NCBI RefSeq assembly: GCF_900172325.1
Contig: NZ_FWFR01000003.1
Span: 62,001 to 126,000 of the forward strand
Source of the DNA: Oceanibacterium hippocampi
GTDB lineage: Bacteria > Pseudomonadota > Alphaproteobacteria > Sneathiellales > Sneathiellaceae
DNA: 64,000 nucleotides
Direction of reading: 5' to 3'
The position numbers and the translations under genes are program-made. Position 1 is the first letter of the stretch. Each line of letters begins with the position of its first letter. Positions 26,979 through 35,985 of this stretch are shown here, piece after piece. The notes under the pieces are model-generated. The model ran no database searches. It was not told where the DNA came from and saw only the letters and a program-made list of their open reading frames with translations.

Positions 26979-27620
26979 ATGTATACGCTGCATTACTATC
27001 CCGGAAACGCCAGCCTGACGCCGCATATCCTGCTCGAGGAAATCGGCGCGCCGTATGAACTGGCACTCGTCGATCGCCAGAAGAATGCCCAGAAGAGCGC
27101 GGAGTATCTGAAGCTCAATCCGAGCGGACGCATTCCGGTGCTGATCGATGGCGACCTCGTGCTTTTCGAGACGGCGGCGATCTCGCTCCACCTGGCGGAC
27201 CGGCATCCGGAGGCAAAGCTCGCGCCCGAACTCGGGTCCGCCGAACGCGCGCATTTCTACAAATGGCTGATGTATCTGACGAACACCATCCAGACCGAGG
27301 TGCTTACCTTCTACTATCCGGAGCGCTGGTCGGAGAGCGAGGCCGGACGCGCTGAAATCAACGCCCACGCCGGTGAGCGGCTCGGCCAGATGTTCGATCT
27401 GCTGGAGAACGCGTTCGCCGAGCATGGCGGCGACTATTTTCTGGGCGACCGCTTCTCCGCCCTCGATCCCTACCTGCTGATGGTCTCGCGCTGGAGCCGG
27501 AAGATCGCCCGACCGGCGATCACCCGCCCCCGTCTCGGCGCCTTCGTCGAGCGACTGTCGGCGCGGCCGTCGGTCATCCGCGCCTTCGAGGCGGAGGGTA
27601 TCGCCCCGCCCTACTGCTGA
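26979..27620 (+). CDS. Glutathione S-transferase family protein
   Basis: 213 residues. N-terminal thioredoxin-like domain MYTLHYYPGNASLTPHILLEEIGAPYEL, with the cis-Pro region GRIPVLIDG and the FETAAISLHLADRHP glutathione-contacting segment. All-alpha C-terminal domain ends with the FALDPYLL-type N-capping motif (SALDPYLLMVSRW). The active-site position is Ser/Asn rather than Cys. It follows the MATE gene by 62 bp and may be co-regulated. Electrophile conjugation is the family-level role; the substrate is not readable. Confidence 0.9.
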   Translation: MYTLHYYPGNASLTPHILLEEIGAPYELALVDRQKNAQKSAEYLKLNPSGRIPVLIDGDLVLFETAAISLHLADRHPEAKLAPELGSAERAHFYKWLMYLTNTIQTEVLTFYYPERWSESEAGRAEINAHAGERLGQMFDLLENAFAEHGGDYFLGDRFSALDPYLLMVSRWSRKIARPAITRPRLGAFVERLSARPSVIRAFEAEGIAPPYC

Positions 27621-27691
27621 GCCGGAGAGCGCGACAGCGGCCGGACACGGGCTTATGCTCTTCCGGCCCTTTCGCCTTCCGGGTTCGCCTG

Positions 27692-28081
27692 ATGCACCGC
27701 CGCCTCTACCTGCTGCTCGGATTCGTCTGCGTCGCGCTCGGCATCGCCGGCGTGGTCCTGCCCGTGCTGCCGACGACACCCTTCATGCTGCTGGCGCTCT
27801 GGGCCTTCGCGCGAAGCTCGGAACGACTGCACGACTGGCTCTATCACCATCCGCGCTTCGGGCCGCCGCTGCGGCGCTGGCGCGACCACGGCGTGATTCC
27901 GCTGCGCGCCAAGCTGACCGCGATCGCCACGATGGCCGCAAGCCTCGTCGGGCTTGTCGTCTTCTCCGCCGCGCCGCCCTGGGCGATCGCCTCGGCCGCT
28001 GCGCTGATGGCGGTCGGCGCCACCGTCATCCTCTCGCGGCCGAGCCGGGTCCGTGCCGACATCGGCGCCAAAGAAAACTGA
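27692..28081 (+). CDS. YbaN-family (DUF454) inner-membrane protein
   Basis: 129 residues, three hydrophobic helices. The N-terminal LYLLLGFVCVALGIAGVVLPVLPTTPFMLLALWAFARSS followed by LYHHPRFGPPLRRWRDHGVI is the DUF454 signature (LPTTPFLLLA... and HPxFGxxxxxW). Function of the family is unknown. No good ribosome site is visible before this ATG. It stands between the GST and GT39-like genes on the same strand. Confidence 0.87.
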   Translation: MHRRLYLLLGFVCVALGIAGVVLPVLPTTPFMLLALWAFARSSERLHDWLYHHPRFGPPLRRWRDHGVIPLRAKLTAIATMAASLVGLVVFSAAPPWAIASAAALMAVGATVILSRPSRVRADIGAKEN

Positions 28082-28316
28082 GACCCTGCCCGTAAGACTC
28101 CCTTTACACGCTGGTGGTCTATTAGAATGCGATTTCGTAACGTCCATGACGCCATTAGGATCATCATGACGCGTACTACGCGCTGGCACTGCCCGCGATC
28201 CGGCAGTTGCAAGGGGGGCCGCTCGTAACAGCCATGCCGACAACCGGTCTGCGCGGTGCGTCCGCGCCCCACCACGTTCTCGAGTGCCGGAACCCGACTT
28301 CCGCAGGGATGCACGC

Positions 28317-30371
28317 GTGAGCCTCGACCGCTCATCGACAGGTCACATGGCCGACAGCATGGTGCCGCGCTGGCTGACCATCCTCATCTTCGTGCTGCTG
28401 GCGATCGCCCTCGCGGTCGGCCTTTATGCCCGGCTCGCCGGTTTCGGCGGGCGCAGCCTCGCGGTCGACGAATATTATTTCGTATCCAGCGTCGACAATC
28501 TGCTCGCCCGTGGCCTGCCCGAGTTCGCCACCGGCGGCTATTACCTGCGCGGGATCACGCTGCAATATGTCACCGCAGCCTCGGCCCTGCTGTTCGGCGG
28601 CGGTGGCGTCGGCGACAGTGCCGCCTATCGCCTGCCGGTGCTGCTGTTCGGCCTCGGCGCCATCATCCTCAATGTCTTTTACCTGCGCCGCTTCGCGCGC
28701 TGGCACCTGATCGCCGCGGTCACGATCGCCCTGCTGGTTTCTTCCTGGCAGGTCGAATTCGACCGCTTCCTCAGGATGTATTCGGCGCTGCAGTTCGTCA
28801 CCCTTGTCTTCTTCATCACCCTGCACCGGTCACTGACCGGGCCGGCGGCAACACAGGGCGGCCCGGCACGCTACCTGCCCCACCTTGCCGCGGTGCTGGC
28901 GGTGCTGACGCATTCGCTCGCGCTTTTCCTGGTGCCGTTCCTGTTCCTCGGGCTGCTGTTGCCGGACTACCGCCCACGTCTCGGCGGTCTCGCCGCGCGG
29001 GTCCGCTACGGCCTGGCCGGCACCGCGGTCCTGATCTTCAGCCTCGCCCTCTCGCGCACCGATTCGCGTGCGATCGGTGTGGCCGAGGCGAGGTTTCCGG
29101 AAGGTTTCGTATCACCGCTGGTGAACGACGGGCCGCTCTGGCTGCCCGAACTGCCCTTCTTCCATCTTGCGACCAGTCCACTGATGCATCTCGCGGTCGT
29201 GCTCGGCGCGGTCGGCGTGGTGGGCCTGGTGCTGGCGCTGCTGGCGCGCCGCCTGCGCGGGATCGGGATCGCCGATTTCTATGTCGTCGCCCTGATCCTG
29301 TTCACGGCCGCACATCTCTTCCTCCCCGCCGCGCTGATCGCCATGATCCTGTTCTTCCGGTACCAGGTGCATCGGGTCGCGGACCAGCCGACGCGCCGCC
29401 TTGCCGGGATCGCGCTCGCGATACTGATCGCCATCGGCTGGCTGATCTATGCGACCCTCGATCAGGGGTGGCTCAGCGCCTTCGGTGCCGACGCCGGACC
29501 GGTTCGGGGCTTCCGCCTCGCCTTCTTCGGCTGGCCCAATCTCTATCGCTCGGTTCTGCTGCCCTGGTCGCTCGAACTGCCCTGGCTCGGCCTTCTGGCG
29601 TTCTTCTCGATCTTCTACATTCTCGCCACCCTGGCCCGGCGCCCGCTCGGCGAGATCGCCCTTCATCCGGCGATGGTCGCGCTCTATACGCTGATGTGTT
29701 TCGGCGTTTTCAACACGCTCTATCCCACGACCCGCTACGCCTATTTCATCTATCCGTTCCTGCTCACGGCCATCGTCCTGACGATCGACGATGTGGCGGG
29801 GCGGCTGGCGCCGCGACAGCTGCGCGCCGCGCTTTCGGTGGCCGTCTTCCTCGGCCTCTTCGCGATCGCGGGCGATTTCCACCCGCGCCACCTGATGGCC
29901 ACCGCCAGCGCCGACGTCACATACCGGAGCGGCCCGTTCGCGCCCTATGCCGCGACCTGGTATCCGCGGCGGGATGCCGCCGGCGCGGCACGCTACGCCC
30001 TTGAAACCGTTCCGGCCGACGCACCGGTCGTGGTCGTCGACCTGCTGCCCGCGTCCCATTACCTGCGGCGCGAGCACGCGGTCTATCTGTTCCGTGAAGA
30101 CGAGGAATTCTACAACAACAGCCGGCGCGGCGGCACCGTCGACCTGTGGGCCAACCGGCCGCTGCTTAGCGAACCCGGCGCATTGTGCCGCTATGCCGGC
30201 GCGGCCGGCGAGATCTGGCTGCTGATCGAGCCGGACACGGCGAAGGCCCGGCAACTGCTCGAGGCCGCGTTCGGGGCGAGACAGACCGCCCGGGAAACCG
30301 TCTTCACCGGCCATGGCGGCAGCACGGCGGTCGTGCGCGTCACGCTCGGCCCGGGCGCCTGCCCACCCTGA
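28317..30371 (+). CDS. GT39/PMT-like multispanning glycosyltransferase
   Basis: About 684 residues. Start is taken at GTG 28317 (AGGG about 8-10 nt upstream); an in-frame GTG at 28284 has no ribosome site. After one TM helix comes RSLAVDEYYFVSS, the Asp-Glu (about residues 51-52) of the first periplasmic loop that is catalytic in GT-C enzymes such as ArnT and PMT. About ten further TM helices fill the middle, then a soluble C-terminal domain of about 150 residues. Such enzymes transfer a sugar from a lipid-phosphate donor to lipid A, protein or glycan in the periplasm. A sulfotransferase gene follows, so surface decoration is the likely context. Confidence 0.82.
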   Translation: MSLDRSSTGHMADSMVPRWLTILIFVLLAIALAVGLYARLAGFGGRSLAVDEYYFVSSVDNLLARGLPEFATGGYYLRGITLQYVTAASALLFGGGGVGDSAAYRLPVLLFGLGAIILNVFYLRRFARWHLIAAVTIALLVSSWQVEFDRFLRMYSALQFVTLVFFITLHRSLTGPAATQGGPARYLPHLAAVLAVLTHSLALFLVPFLFLGLLLPDYRPRLGGLAARVRYGLAGTAVLIFSLALSRTDSRAIGVAEARFPEGFVSPLVNDGPLWLPELPFFHLATSPLMHLAVVLGAVGVVGLVLALLARRLRGIGIADFYVVALILFTAAHLFLPAALIAMILFFRYQVHRVADQPTRRLAGIALAILIAIGWLIYATLDQGWLSAFGADAGPVRGFRLAFFGWPNLYRSVLLPWSLELPWLGLLAFFSIFYILATLARRPLGEIALHPAMVALYTLMCFGVFNTLYPTTRYAYFIYPFLLTAIVLTIDDVAGRLAPRQLRAALSVAVFLGLFAIAGDFHPRHLMATASADVTYRSGPFAPYAATWYPRRDAAGAARYALETVPADAPVVVVDLLPASHYLRREHAVYLFREDEEFYNNSRRGGTVDLWANRPLLSEPGALCRYAGAAGEIWLLIEPDTAKARQLLEAAFGARQTARETVFTGHGGSTAVVRVTLGPGACPP

Positions 30372-30615
30372 CGACCGGGGCGACCGGACGCGCCATCCTC
30401 CGGCGCCATCCGATCCGGTCACCCGGCAGGCCGGCGAAAGCCCGACCCGCCGAACCGGTACGGCGGCCCACGGGAACCCCGATCAACCCAGGGTGTTACA
30501 CCGGTCGACAAAGCGGAATCCGCGAACGCGGAGAGGCTGGTATCCCCTGATTCACGCATTATTTATGGATATGTAACGTAATGTATCTGCAGGCTTCCTT
30601 GGCGTTGGGAGACTT

Positions 30616-31605
30616 TTGGCAGCAACACTGGATGGACATCGGATGATACTTGTAATCGGCAGCGGACGCTCCGGGACAACTTGGCTCGCCAAGCTTCTTG
30701 ATAGCCACCCGGCAACGCTTTACCGGCACGAACCAGACTCGATCCACATGGAGGATCGCCTGCCGTTCCTGCCAGCGGCCGACGAGGTTGACGACCACGT
30801 TCCCCTGGCGCGCGATTACCTCGAACGGCTGACCGAGGTCCGCGCCGCGAAGACGGCCGGCTCGTTGCCGTTGTTCAGCAAATCCTATCGATGCCGCACG
30901 CGCCAGAGCCTGCACAGGTTATGGGTATACGGCGTGAAGGCGGCGCAACGGGTCGCCGGCCCGGTTCCGGTCATCGCGGGAGCAACCGTGCCTGACCTCA
31001 TCCGCGAGGCCGACCGCGAGCAGATCGTGCCCGTCGTGAAATCGGTCAATTCGCTTGGCCGGACGACGCTTTTCGCCCGCGCACGGCCGTCGGCCCGCGT
31101 CCTGCACATCGTGCGCCATCCCTGCGGTCACGTTGCCTCGCGGTTACGCGGACTGAAGGCGCAGCTGCTGCAGAAGAACCTGTTCATGGACGATATCGCG
31201 GCGCTCGACGAAGCCCGGGAACGCGGTTTCACGGCCGAGACGCTGAATGCCCTCTCGATCGAGGAGCAGATCGCCTGCCAGTGGATGATCATGAACGAGA
31301 AGGTCATGAACGAGATGGACGGGCGGGAGAACTATCACGTCGTTTCCCATGACGAACTCTGCGCCGATACCGAGACCAGGACCCGCGAGATCTTCGACTT
31401 CTGCGACCTGTCCTGGAATGAACAGACGGCGGAATTCATCCAGTCCCTCGACGCGACGGGCGAAAACAATCCCGGCTATTTCCAGATCAGCCGCTCGCCG
31501 GCGGCGGAAGTGGGAAAGTGGCGGAACGAACTGGAACCGGAAACGGTCGCCCGGATCGAAGCGATCGTGCGCGGCTCGAAACCCGGCAGTCTCTTCAACA
31601 TCTGA
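30616..31605 (+). CDS. PAPS-dependent sulfotransferase
   Basis: 329 residues from TTG 30616 (GGGAG shortly upstream); ATG 30643, one residue before the fold begins, is an equally possible start. The 5'-phosphosulfate loop is GSGRSGTTWLAKLLDSHP and the 3'-phosphate-binding motif is VLHIVRHPCGHVASRL, the two canonical sulfotransferase elements. The C-terminus ends SPAAEVGKWRNEL, as in carbohydrate sulfotransferases. It should move sulfate from PAPS to a hydroxyl, probably on a surface or secreted glycan. A 244-bp gap precedes it with no other gene. Confidence 0.87.
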   Translation: MAATLDGHRMILVIGSGRSGTTWLAKLLDSHPATLYRHEPDSIHMEDRLPFLPAADEVDDHVPLARDYLERLTEVRAAKTAGSLPLFSKSYRCRTRQSLHRLWVYGVKAAQRVAGPVPVIAGATVPDLIREADREQIVPVVKSVNSLGRTTLFARARPSARVLHIVRHPCGHVASRLRGLKAQLLQKNLFMDDIAALDEARERGFTAETLNALSIEEQIACQWMIMNEKVMNEMDGRENYHVVSHDELCADTETRTREIFDFCDLSWNEQTAEFIQSLDATGENNPGYFQISRSPAAEVGKWRNELEPETVARIEAIVRGSKPGSLFNI

Positions 31606-31662
31606 CCCCGCCCAACTAACCGAATTCAGGCCGCGGTCGTCGTAATCCGGCCATCGGCCGCC

Positions 31663-32394
31663 TCAGTTCCCGTGGCGGCCGATCCTGAACACCTGTCCAT
31701 AGGCACCGTAGCGCATCATCGGCTCGGCGATGAACTGAGGGTTCCGCTCCCGGAACTCCGCGAAGGCCCGCCGCTGTCCGCGCTTGTCGTCACCACCGAA
31801 GCAATTCCAGTCGTCGAAGATCAGGATGCTGCGGTCGGCAATCAGCGGTTCGAGAAATTCCAGCACATCGCGGGTCGAGGAATAGAGGTCGCAGTCGATG
31901 AGCGCCACGGATACCGGCCTGAGATCATGTTTCCGATACAGGTCCGGGACCAGCGATTCATCGAAATAGCCCTCGATCAGGAGCGCCTTGGACCAGTCGA
32001 ATCCGCGCTCGTCGAGCTGCTCGACGACCATCTCCTTCGCGCACTGGTACTGCCCCTCGTAGAATTCGTCGTTCTCGGTCCTGTCGATGCCATCGACCTC
32101 GGGCAGTCCCTTGAAGGAATCGAAGCCGATATAGCGGACGTCATGGCCGTCATGGCGATTCCCGGCAACCTGGGCCTGCCAGAAGCTGTAGCCCTTGAAC
32201 AGGCCGAACTCGTAATAGTCCCGTCCGTTCAGCGTACCGGCCGTAGCCGCCTCTCCGATCGCCAGCCGCACCGCGTCGACCGTCTCCGGCACCGCCGGGC
32301 GGAATCCGTGCAGATGGTTGTAATAGAGCCGGTGGGCGAACCGGTTCAGGCCGGCCTGTTGCAAAGTTCGTGCAATGATCTGTCGGGTTTTCAT
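31663..32394 (-). CDS. TylF/MycF-family O-methyltransferase
   Basis: 243 residues from ATG 32394; the frame extends to 32592 but the extra residues show no family character. SAM-dependent MycF-type fold: YYEFGLFKGYSFWQAQ (SAM loop), YIGFDSFKGLPE, VALIDCDLYSSTRDVLEFLEPLI and LIFDDWNCFGG, the metal-binding acidic residues of macrocin-type methyltransferases. In macrolide pathways these methylate sugar hydroxyls; outside them they often modify glycans. It converges on the sulfotransferase gene with 57 bp between stops. Both probably decorate carbohydrate. Confidence 0.88.
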   Translation of the reverse strand: MKTRQIIARTLQQAGLNRFAHRLYYNHLHGFRPAVPETVDAVRLAIGEAATAGTLNGRDYYEFGLFKGYSFWQAQVAGNRHDGHDVRYIGFDSFKGLPEVDGIDRTENDEFYEGQYQCAKEMVVEQLDERGFDWSKALLIEGYFDESLVPDLYRKHDLRPVSVALIDCDLYSSTRDVLEFLEPLIADRSILIFDDWNCFGGDDKRGQRRAFAEFRERNPQFIAEPMMRYGAYGQVFRIGRHGN

Positions 32395-32729
32395 GGGGCA
32401 GCGCCTTTCATTTGTTTCTCGGGCCTCAAGTGCCCCGATCAATCGCTGAACACAGTCCCCGGCATTCAGTTCCGCCGGCAAAACTCCGGAACGCGCGCAA
32501 CGCGCCCACATCGTTTCGCCATGACAGGATTCATATACGAAAGGTATAATTATCAGAATTTGCTGCTCCTTCCAACCCGGGGCGAACGACACGCCCGGGG
32601 AGGAGGTTCAATATCCTGTGAACCTGTGCATCGAATCGGAGCATCAAGGGCTGTCCCGAGCGGAGCGACCCGCCTGGGACAGCCTTGCCCATCGTGGTCG
32701 TCGCTTCCGCGACGGCGCGCGGCGATTCC
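32395..32729. other. Intergenic region with strong stem-loop
   Basis: 335 bp without a credible gene. GGCTGTCCC (32649-32657) and GGGACAGCC (32676-32684) form a perfect 9-bp stem just past the VOC stop codon on the minus strand, a plausible terminator although the T-tract is weak. The part next to 32394 (about 32500-32580) is AT-richer and is the likely promoter for the methyltransferase gene. Confidence 0.5.
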
Positions 32730-33224
32730 CTATTCGGCAGCCATCGCCTTCTTGCGACGCTGCCAGGAATCGAGCTTGGCCCGGGCGTCGTTCAACGCCG
32801 GTTCGACCGCCGCGTCGTGATTGTCGCGCTTCGCGGTCAGTTCGATCACATAGCCGTTCGGATCGCGGAAATAGATCGAATCGATGAAGCCGTGATCCGA
32901 GATTCCGCGGGTCTCGATGCCGGCGGCCTTGCCCTTCTCGAACATCGCCAGCAGGGTCGCGCGATCGACCTCGAGCGCGATATGCAGGTCGTAGTCATGC
33001 TGGGGCTTGAACTCGAACGGGCTCCCGGGAACCTCGAAGAATGCGAGGAACGAGCCGTCTCCCATGCGGTAGAAGGTGTGCAGGAACGATGTCTCCCGGC
33101 CCGTCTTGGTTTCGCCGACTTCCAGGCTGTGGGCGAACTCGAGGCCGAGAAAGTCTTCGTAGAATTTCCGCGTCTCCTCCGAGTCCCGGCAGCGATAGGC
33201 ATTGTGGTGCAGTCCGCGTATCAC
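32730..33224 (-). CDS. VOC-superfamily (glyoxalase/dioxygenase-like) protein
   Basis: 164 residues. Two beta-alpha-beta-beta-beta modules: MIRGLHHNAYRCRDSEETRKFYEDFLGLE (first metal His) and DYDLHIALEVD ... FIDSIYFRDPNGYVIELTAK (second His and metal Glu). Family members include glyoxalases, fosfomycin-resistance enzymes and extradiol dioxygenases; sequence alone does not choose among them. The C-terminal 30 residues are an added charged helix. It is 26 bp downstream of a GST-like gene on the same strand, so glutathione-linked chemistry is possible. Confidence 0.87.
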   Translation of the reverse strand: MIRGLHHNAYRCRDSEETRKFYEDFLGLEFAHSLEVGETKTGRETSFLHTFYRMGDGSFLAFFEVPGSPFEFKPQHDYDLHIALEVDRATLLAMFEKGKAAGIETRGISDHGFIDSIYFRDPNGYVIELTAKRDNHDAAVEPALNDARAKLDSWQRRKKAMAAE

Positions 33225-33250
33225 GATGATTCTCCTCCTGTCATTGCGCG

Positions 33251-33934
33251 TCAGGCGACTTTCGAGCGCAGATAGTCGAGATAGCCACGAACGTCGGCCG
33301 CGGGTTCCGACCAGGCGCTGGCCAATGCCGCCTCAATCCTGTGACGGTATGCCGTCAGCCAGTCGGGCTGCGGATAGTCGATGGCCGCAAGGAATTCCAG
33401 GCTGGCGGCGAAACGGATATCGGCGATCGACGGCGCGTCGCCGCCAATGAACGGACGGCCTGCCAGATAGAATTTCCCGAACACCGCGAGCGGATCGGCG
33501 AGCGCAGCGGTGGCCGCCGCCTGGGCCGCCTTCTTCGCGGCGTCGTCCGCGTCGCTCGCGCCGACCTCGCCCGGATAGAGCGGGAAACCGAGCGCCGGGT
33601 AGGTCGCCCGGGCGAGCAGCGGATAGAGCGTGCCGACCACGTAGAACATCGCACTGTCCTGGCGCGCCCGCTCTGCCGGGTCCGCCGGATAGAACCGGGT
33701 CAGGCCGTCCCTGTTGCAGAGATATTGCATGATCGCGCAGCCTTCCCAGAGCGCGCCGCCGGCAAGGCCGGGTTCCTCCAGCATCGGCGTCATGTGCGCC
33801 GGACAGAGCGCGAGATATCCGTCGCTCCGGGTCTGCCCGTAGGCATCGACCTCTTCGACCGCGATCCCGGCCGCGCGAACGAAGACCCTGACCGCGAGAT
33901 TGTTGACGCTCGGCTTGATGACATGAAGCTTCAT
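33251..33934 (-). CDS. Glutathione S-transferase-like protein
   Basis: 227 residues from ATG 33934. The N-terminal thioredoxin-like domain (MKLHVIKPSVNNLAVRVFVRAAGIAVEEVDAYG) has PSVNN where the active-site Ser/Cys would lie, and WEGCAIMQYLCNRDG in the glutathione-contacting region. All-helical C-terminal domain with GGDAPSIADIRFAASLEFL, the conserved GST N-capping box. It leads a two-gene unit with the VOC gene (26-bp spacing). The first-domain motifs are more divergent than in the GST at 26979, so glutathione binding is less certain. Confidence 0.8.
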   Translation of the reverse strand: MKLHVIKPSVNNLAVRVFVRAAGIAVEEVDAYGQTRSDGYLALCPAHMTPMLEEPGLAGGALWEGCAIMQYLCNRDGLTRFYPADPAERARQDSAMFYVVGTLYPLLARATYPALGFPLYPGEVGASDADDAAKKAAQAAATAALADPLAVFGKFYLAGRPFIGGDAPSIADIRFAASLEFLAAIDYPQPDWLTAYRHRIEAALASAWSEPAADVRGYLDYLRSKVA

Positions 33935-34207
33935 GGTCTCCACCCCTGTTGCCATTGCAGGCGGCCGGCGAGCGTTGTCAAACGGTCCCCCGCCCCTTCA
34001 ACCATAAGGTTGCGTCGCGATCGGTCGCGACAAGGGGCCGGGCACGGTGAAGCAGGATAAACCGGGATCGCCGCCGATACGAGACGGCGTCCGGAAACGA
34101 TCCGGAGTGTCGACGTGGACAATCAGGGCCGGTACACGGCAGAAAGGACTGTCCGCCGGACCGGGCCGGACAGTCACGAACGCACAGATGTTGCTGGAGA
34201 TGAAACG

Positions 34208-34618
34208 ATGACCGAGACGAGTGCCCTGCCCGCCGTAGTCGATATACAGGCGGCGATTGCGCCGCTTCCCGTCCTCAAGGGACGCCGCCCGGACAGCCCG
34301 GCAAGCGACACCGACCCGGTTTTCGCCACGCTCGCCCGATCGGAACGATGCGGCATCTATGCCGGCAGCTTCGAGGGAGAAAGCGCCTGGGAACGTCATT
34401 CGAACGGCGACGAGTTCGTGCAGGTGATTGCCGGGGAAACCCTGCTGACGATCCTGACCGACGCGGGCCGGGCCGAACTCCGCCTTGGCGCCGGCATGGT
34501 GACGATGGTGCCCAGGGGCTGCTGGCACAAGTTTCAGTCGCCCGCCGGCGTCACCGTGCTGACTATGACGCCGACGCCGACCGACCACTCGATGGCGGAG
34601 GATCCGCGCGCGCCCTGA
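34208..34618 (+). CDS. Cupin-domain protein
   Basis: 136 residues from ATG 34208 (GGAG 8 nt upstream). Cupin barrel: GIYAGSFEGESAWERHSNGDEFVQVIAGE corresponds to motif 1 with the metal His/Glu partly kept, and AGMVTMVPRGCWHKFQSP to motif 2 with its His. Probably a small metal-binding sugar or sensor cupin; no specific reaction can be inferred. It sits 76 bp before the hemolysin-III gene on the same strand. Confidence 0.82.
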   Translation: MTETSALPAVVDIQAAIAPLPVLKGRRPDSPASDTDPVFATLARSERCGIYAGSFEGESAWERHSNGDEFVQVIAGETLLTILTDAGRAELRLGAGMVTMVPRGCWHKFQSPAGVTVLTMTPTPTDHSMAEDPRAP

Positions 34619-34694
34619 GCCGGCGTGCGCCTCTGTGGCAGCCTGACACAGCCATGTTGATCCGCCGGAGGGACCACCCCATCTCGGTCGAAGC

Positions 34695-35339
34695 ATGTTT
34701 CCGGACTATTCCCGCAGCGAACGACTGATCGATGGCCTGATCCACGGCCTGGGCGTCCTGCTGGCCGTCGTTGCCGTGCCGGTCCTGCTGGCGGTCGCCG
34801 CCGACGGGGCCACGCGGGACTTCGTCACGGCGGCAATCTACGGCGCCGGCCTGCTCGCGATGCTCGGCTTCTCCGCCGCCTACAATCTCGTCAGCGACCC
34901 GCTCTGGAAGGGGGTCTTGCGACGCTGCGACCACGCGGCGATCTACCTGATGATTGCCGGCACCTATACCCCGTTCAGTCTCGTCGCCCTTGGCGGCTGG
35001 GTCGGCTGGGCGCTGCTCGCGCTCGTCTGGGCGGTCGCGCTCGCCGGCGCGCTCTTCAAGCTGGCCGGCCCGGGTTCGCTCGACCGCGCCTCGGTGACAA
35101 TCTACCTGGCGCTCGGCTGGATCGGCCTGCCGGCGGCATTCATGCTGGTGTCGGTGCTGCCGGTGACCACGCTGGTGCTGCTCGGGCTCGGCGGGCTGCT
35201 CTATACCGCCGGGGTCGCCTTCCATCTCTGGGAACGACTGCCCCATCACAACGCGATCTGGCACGCCTTCGTGCTCGGCGCGGCTGCCTGCCATTATGCC
35301 GCGGTCTTCCTCATGCTCGACGGCGCCGGCCCGGCCTGA
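34695..35339 (+). CDS. Hemolysin III / PAQR-family membrane protein
   Basis: 214 residues, seven hydrophobic helices. Family motifs: ERLIDGLIHGLG at the N-terminus, the cytosolic RRCDHAAIYLMIAGTYTPF (metal-site Asp/His) and the C-terminal HHNAIWHAFVLGAAACHYAA (HxxxH). These are the Ser/His/Asp/His zinc-site elements of PAQR proteins. Bacterial members are linked to membrane homeostasis; haemolysis is a historical label. The gene ends about 60 bp before the terminator shared with tRNA-Met. Confidence 0.9.
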   Translation: MFPDYSRSERLIDGLIHGLGVLLAVVAVPVLLAVAADGATRDFVTAAIYGAGLLAMLGFSAAYNLVSDPLWKGVLRRCDHAAIYLMIAGTYTPFSLVALGGWVGWALLALVWAVALAGALFKLAGPGSLDRASVTIYLALGWIGLPAAFMLVSVLPVTTLVLLGLGGLLYTAGVAFHLWERLPHHNAIWHAFVLGAAACHYAAVFLMLDGAGPA

Positions 35340-35399
35340 CGGCCCCGCCCTGTCGCGTGGCGCGTCGGGGCAACCTCCCGGAACCCGGGGCCAAACGAA

Positions 35400-35433
35400 A
35401 AAGGCCCGCGATGCTGCTGCGCCGCGGGCCTTT
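35400..35433 (-). terminator. Rho-independent terminator of tRNA-Met (probably bidirectional)
   Basis: AAAGGCCCGCG (35400-35410) pairs perfectly with CGCGGGCCTTT (35423-35433). On the minus strand the stem is followed by TTCGTTT, 5 nt past the tRNA CCA. On the plus strand it lies about 60 bp after the hemolysin-III stop and could also end that transcript. Confidence 0.85.
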
Positions 35434-35437
35434 CGAA

Positions 35438-35514
35438 TGGTAGCGGGAGAGGGACTTGAACCCCCGACACGCGGATTATGATTCCGCTGCTCTAACCAGC
35501 TGAGCTACCCCGCC
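35438..35514 (-). tRNA. tRNA-Met (anticodon CAT), elongator type
   Basis: 77 nt including an encoded CCA. On the minus strand the arms are GGCGGGG / TCCCGCT acceptor, GCTC AGCTGGTTA GAGC D-arm, GCGGA ATCATAA TCCGC anticodon arm (CAT at 35480-35478), GGGGG TTCAAGT CCCTC T-arm. The acceptor is closed by G-T wobbles at both ends. It matches my recollection of alphaproteobacterial elongator tRNA-Met. A lysidine-modified tRNA-Ile2 shares the CAT anticodon, but typical Ile2 genes have a different acceptor. Confidence 0.93.
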
Positions 35515-35985
35515 ACAGGGTCGAGACCGCTTCCATTAATGGAGCCGCCCCTGCCCTGTCAAGCATCCAGCGCCCCGGCTCTGCAGGATCCGCCGCGGGG
35601 CCGAAGGGCTCGCAGGCAGGGCCGCTCCTGCCATGTTTCAGCGGAACGATATGCGCCATCGCGACCGACGAAGGCGACGGCTAGGGCGAGCACGTCACGG
35701 CCGCCAGAGTCAGAAGAATTGAAATTACAATAACCCTATGCAACCAAAACGGAACACTTGCGAGTAACATTGCCTTCGCAACGGTATATTACCCGCAGTC
35801 ATTTCGCACTCTATACTAACTGACGCACGAACTTGAGGATGATCGCGGCGCATTTTCGTTTAGCGTTAACGATTTTCTTAACGCTGTTCTCTACCGCGAT
35901 TCAATTTGTTTCAAATTTAATCATGATTTGCTGAAATAGCGCGGTACAATTGCGGGAGATTGCGTCCTGGGGGGGATATTCGAGA
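35515..35985. other. Intergenic region upstream of the first EAL protein
   Basis: 471 bp. The 35515-35730 part has only poor, unsupported open frames. 35730-35940 is AT-rich and is the likely promoter region, containing the TTAACG direct repeat described separately. The tRNA-Met promoter must lie just right of 35514, reading leftward. Confidence 0.5.
35866..35883. promoter_or_regulatory. TTAACG direct repeat, CtrA-like but with 8-nt spacing
   Basis: TTAACG (35866-35871) and TTAACG (35878-35883) repeat with a 12-bp period, giving TTAA-N8-TTAA instead of the canonical CtrA TTAA-N7-TTAA. It lies about 105 bp upstream of the EAL-protein ATG. CtrA binding is possible but not established by this spacing. 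Confidence 0.4.

Noticed and set aside
35438-35514. tRNA-Ile2 (lysidine) considered for the CAT anticodon
   Set aside because: Acceptor and T-arm sequence fit alphaproteobacterial elongator tRNA-Met; Ile2 genes that I recall differ in the acceptor stem.
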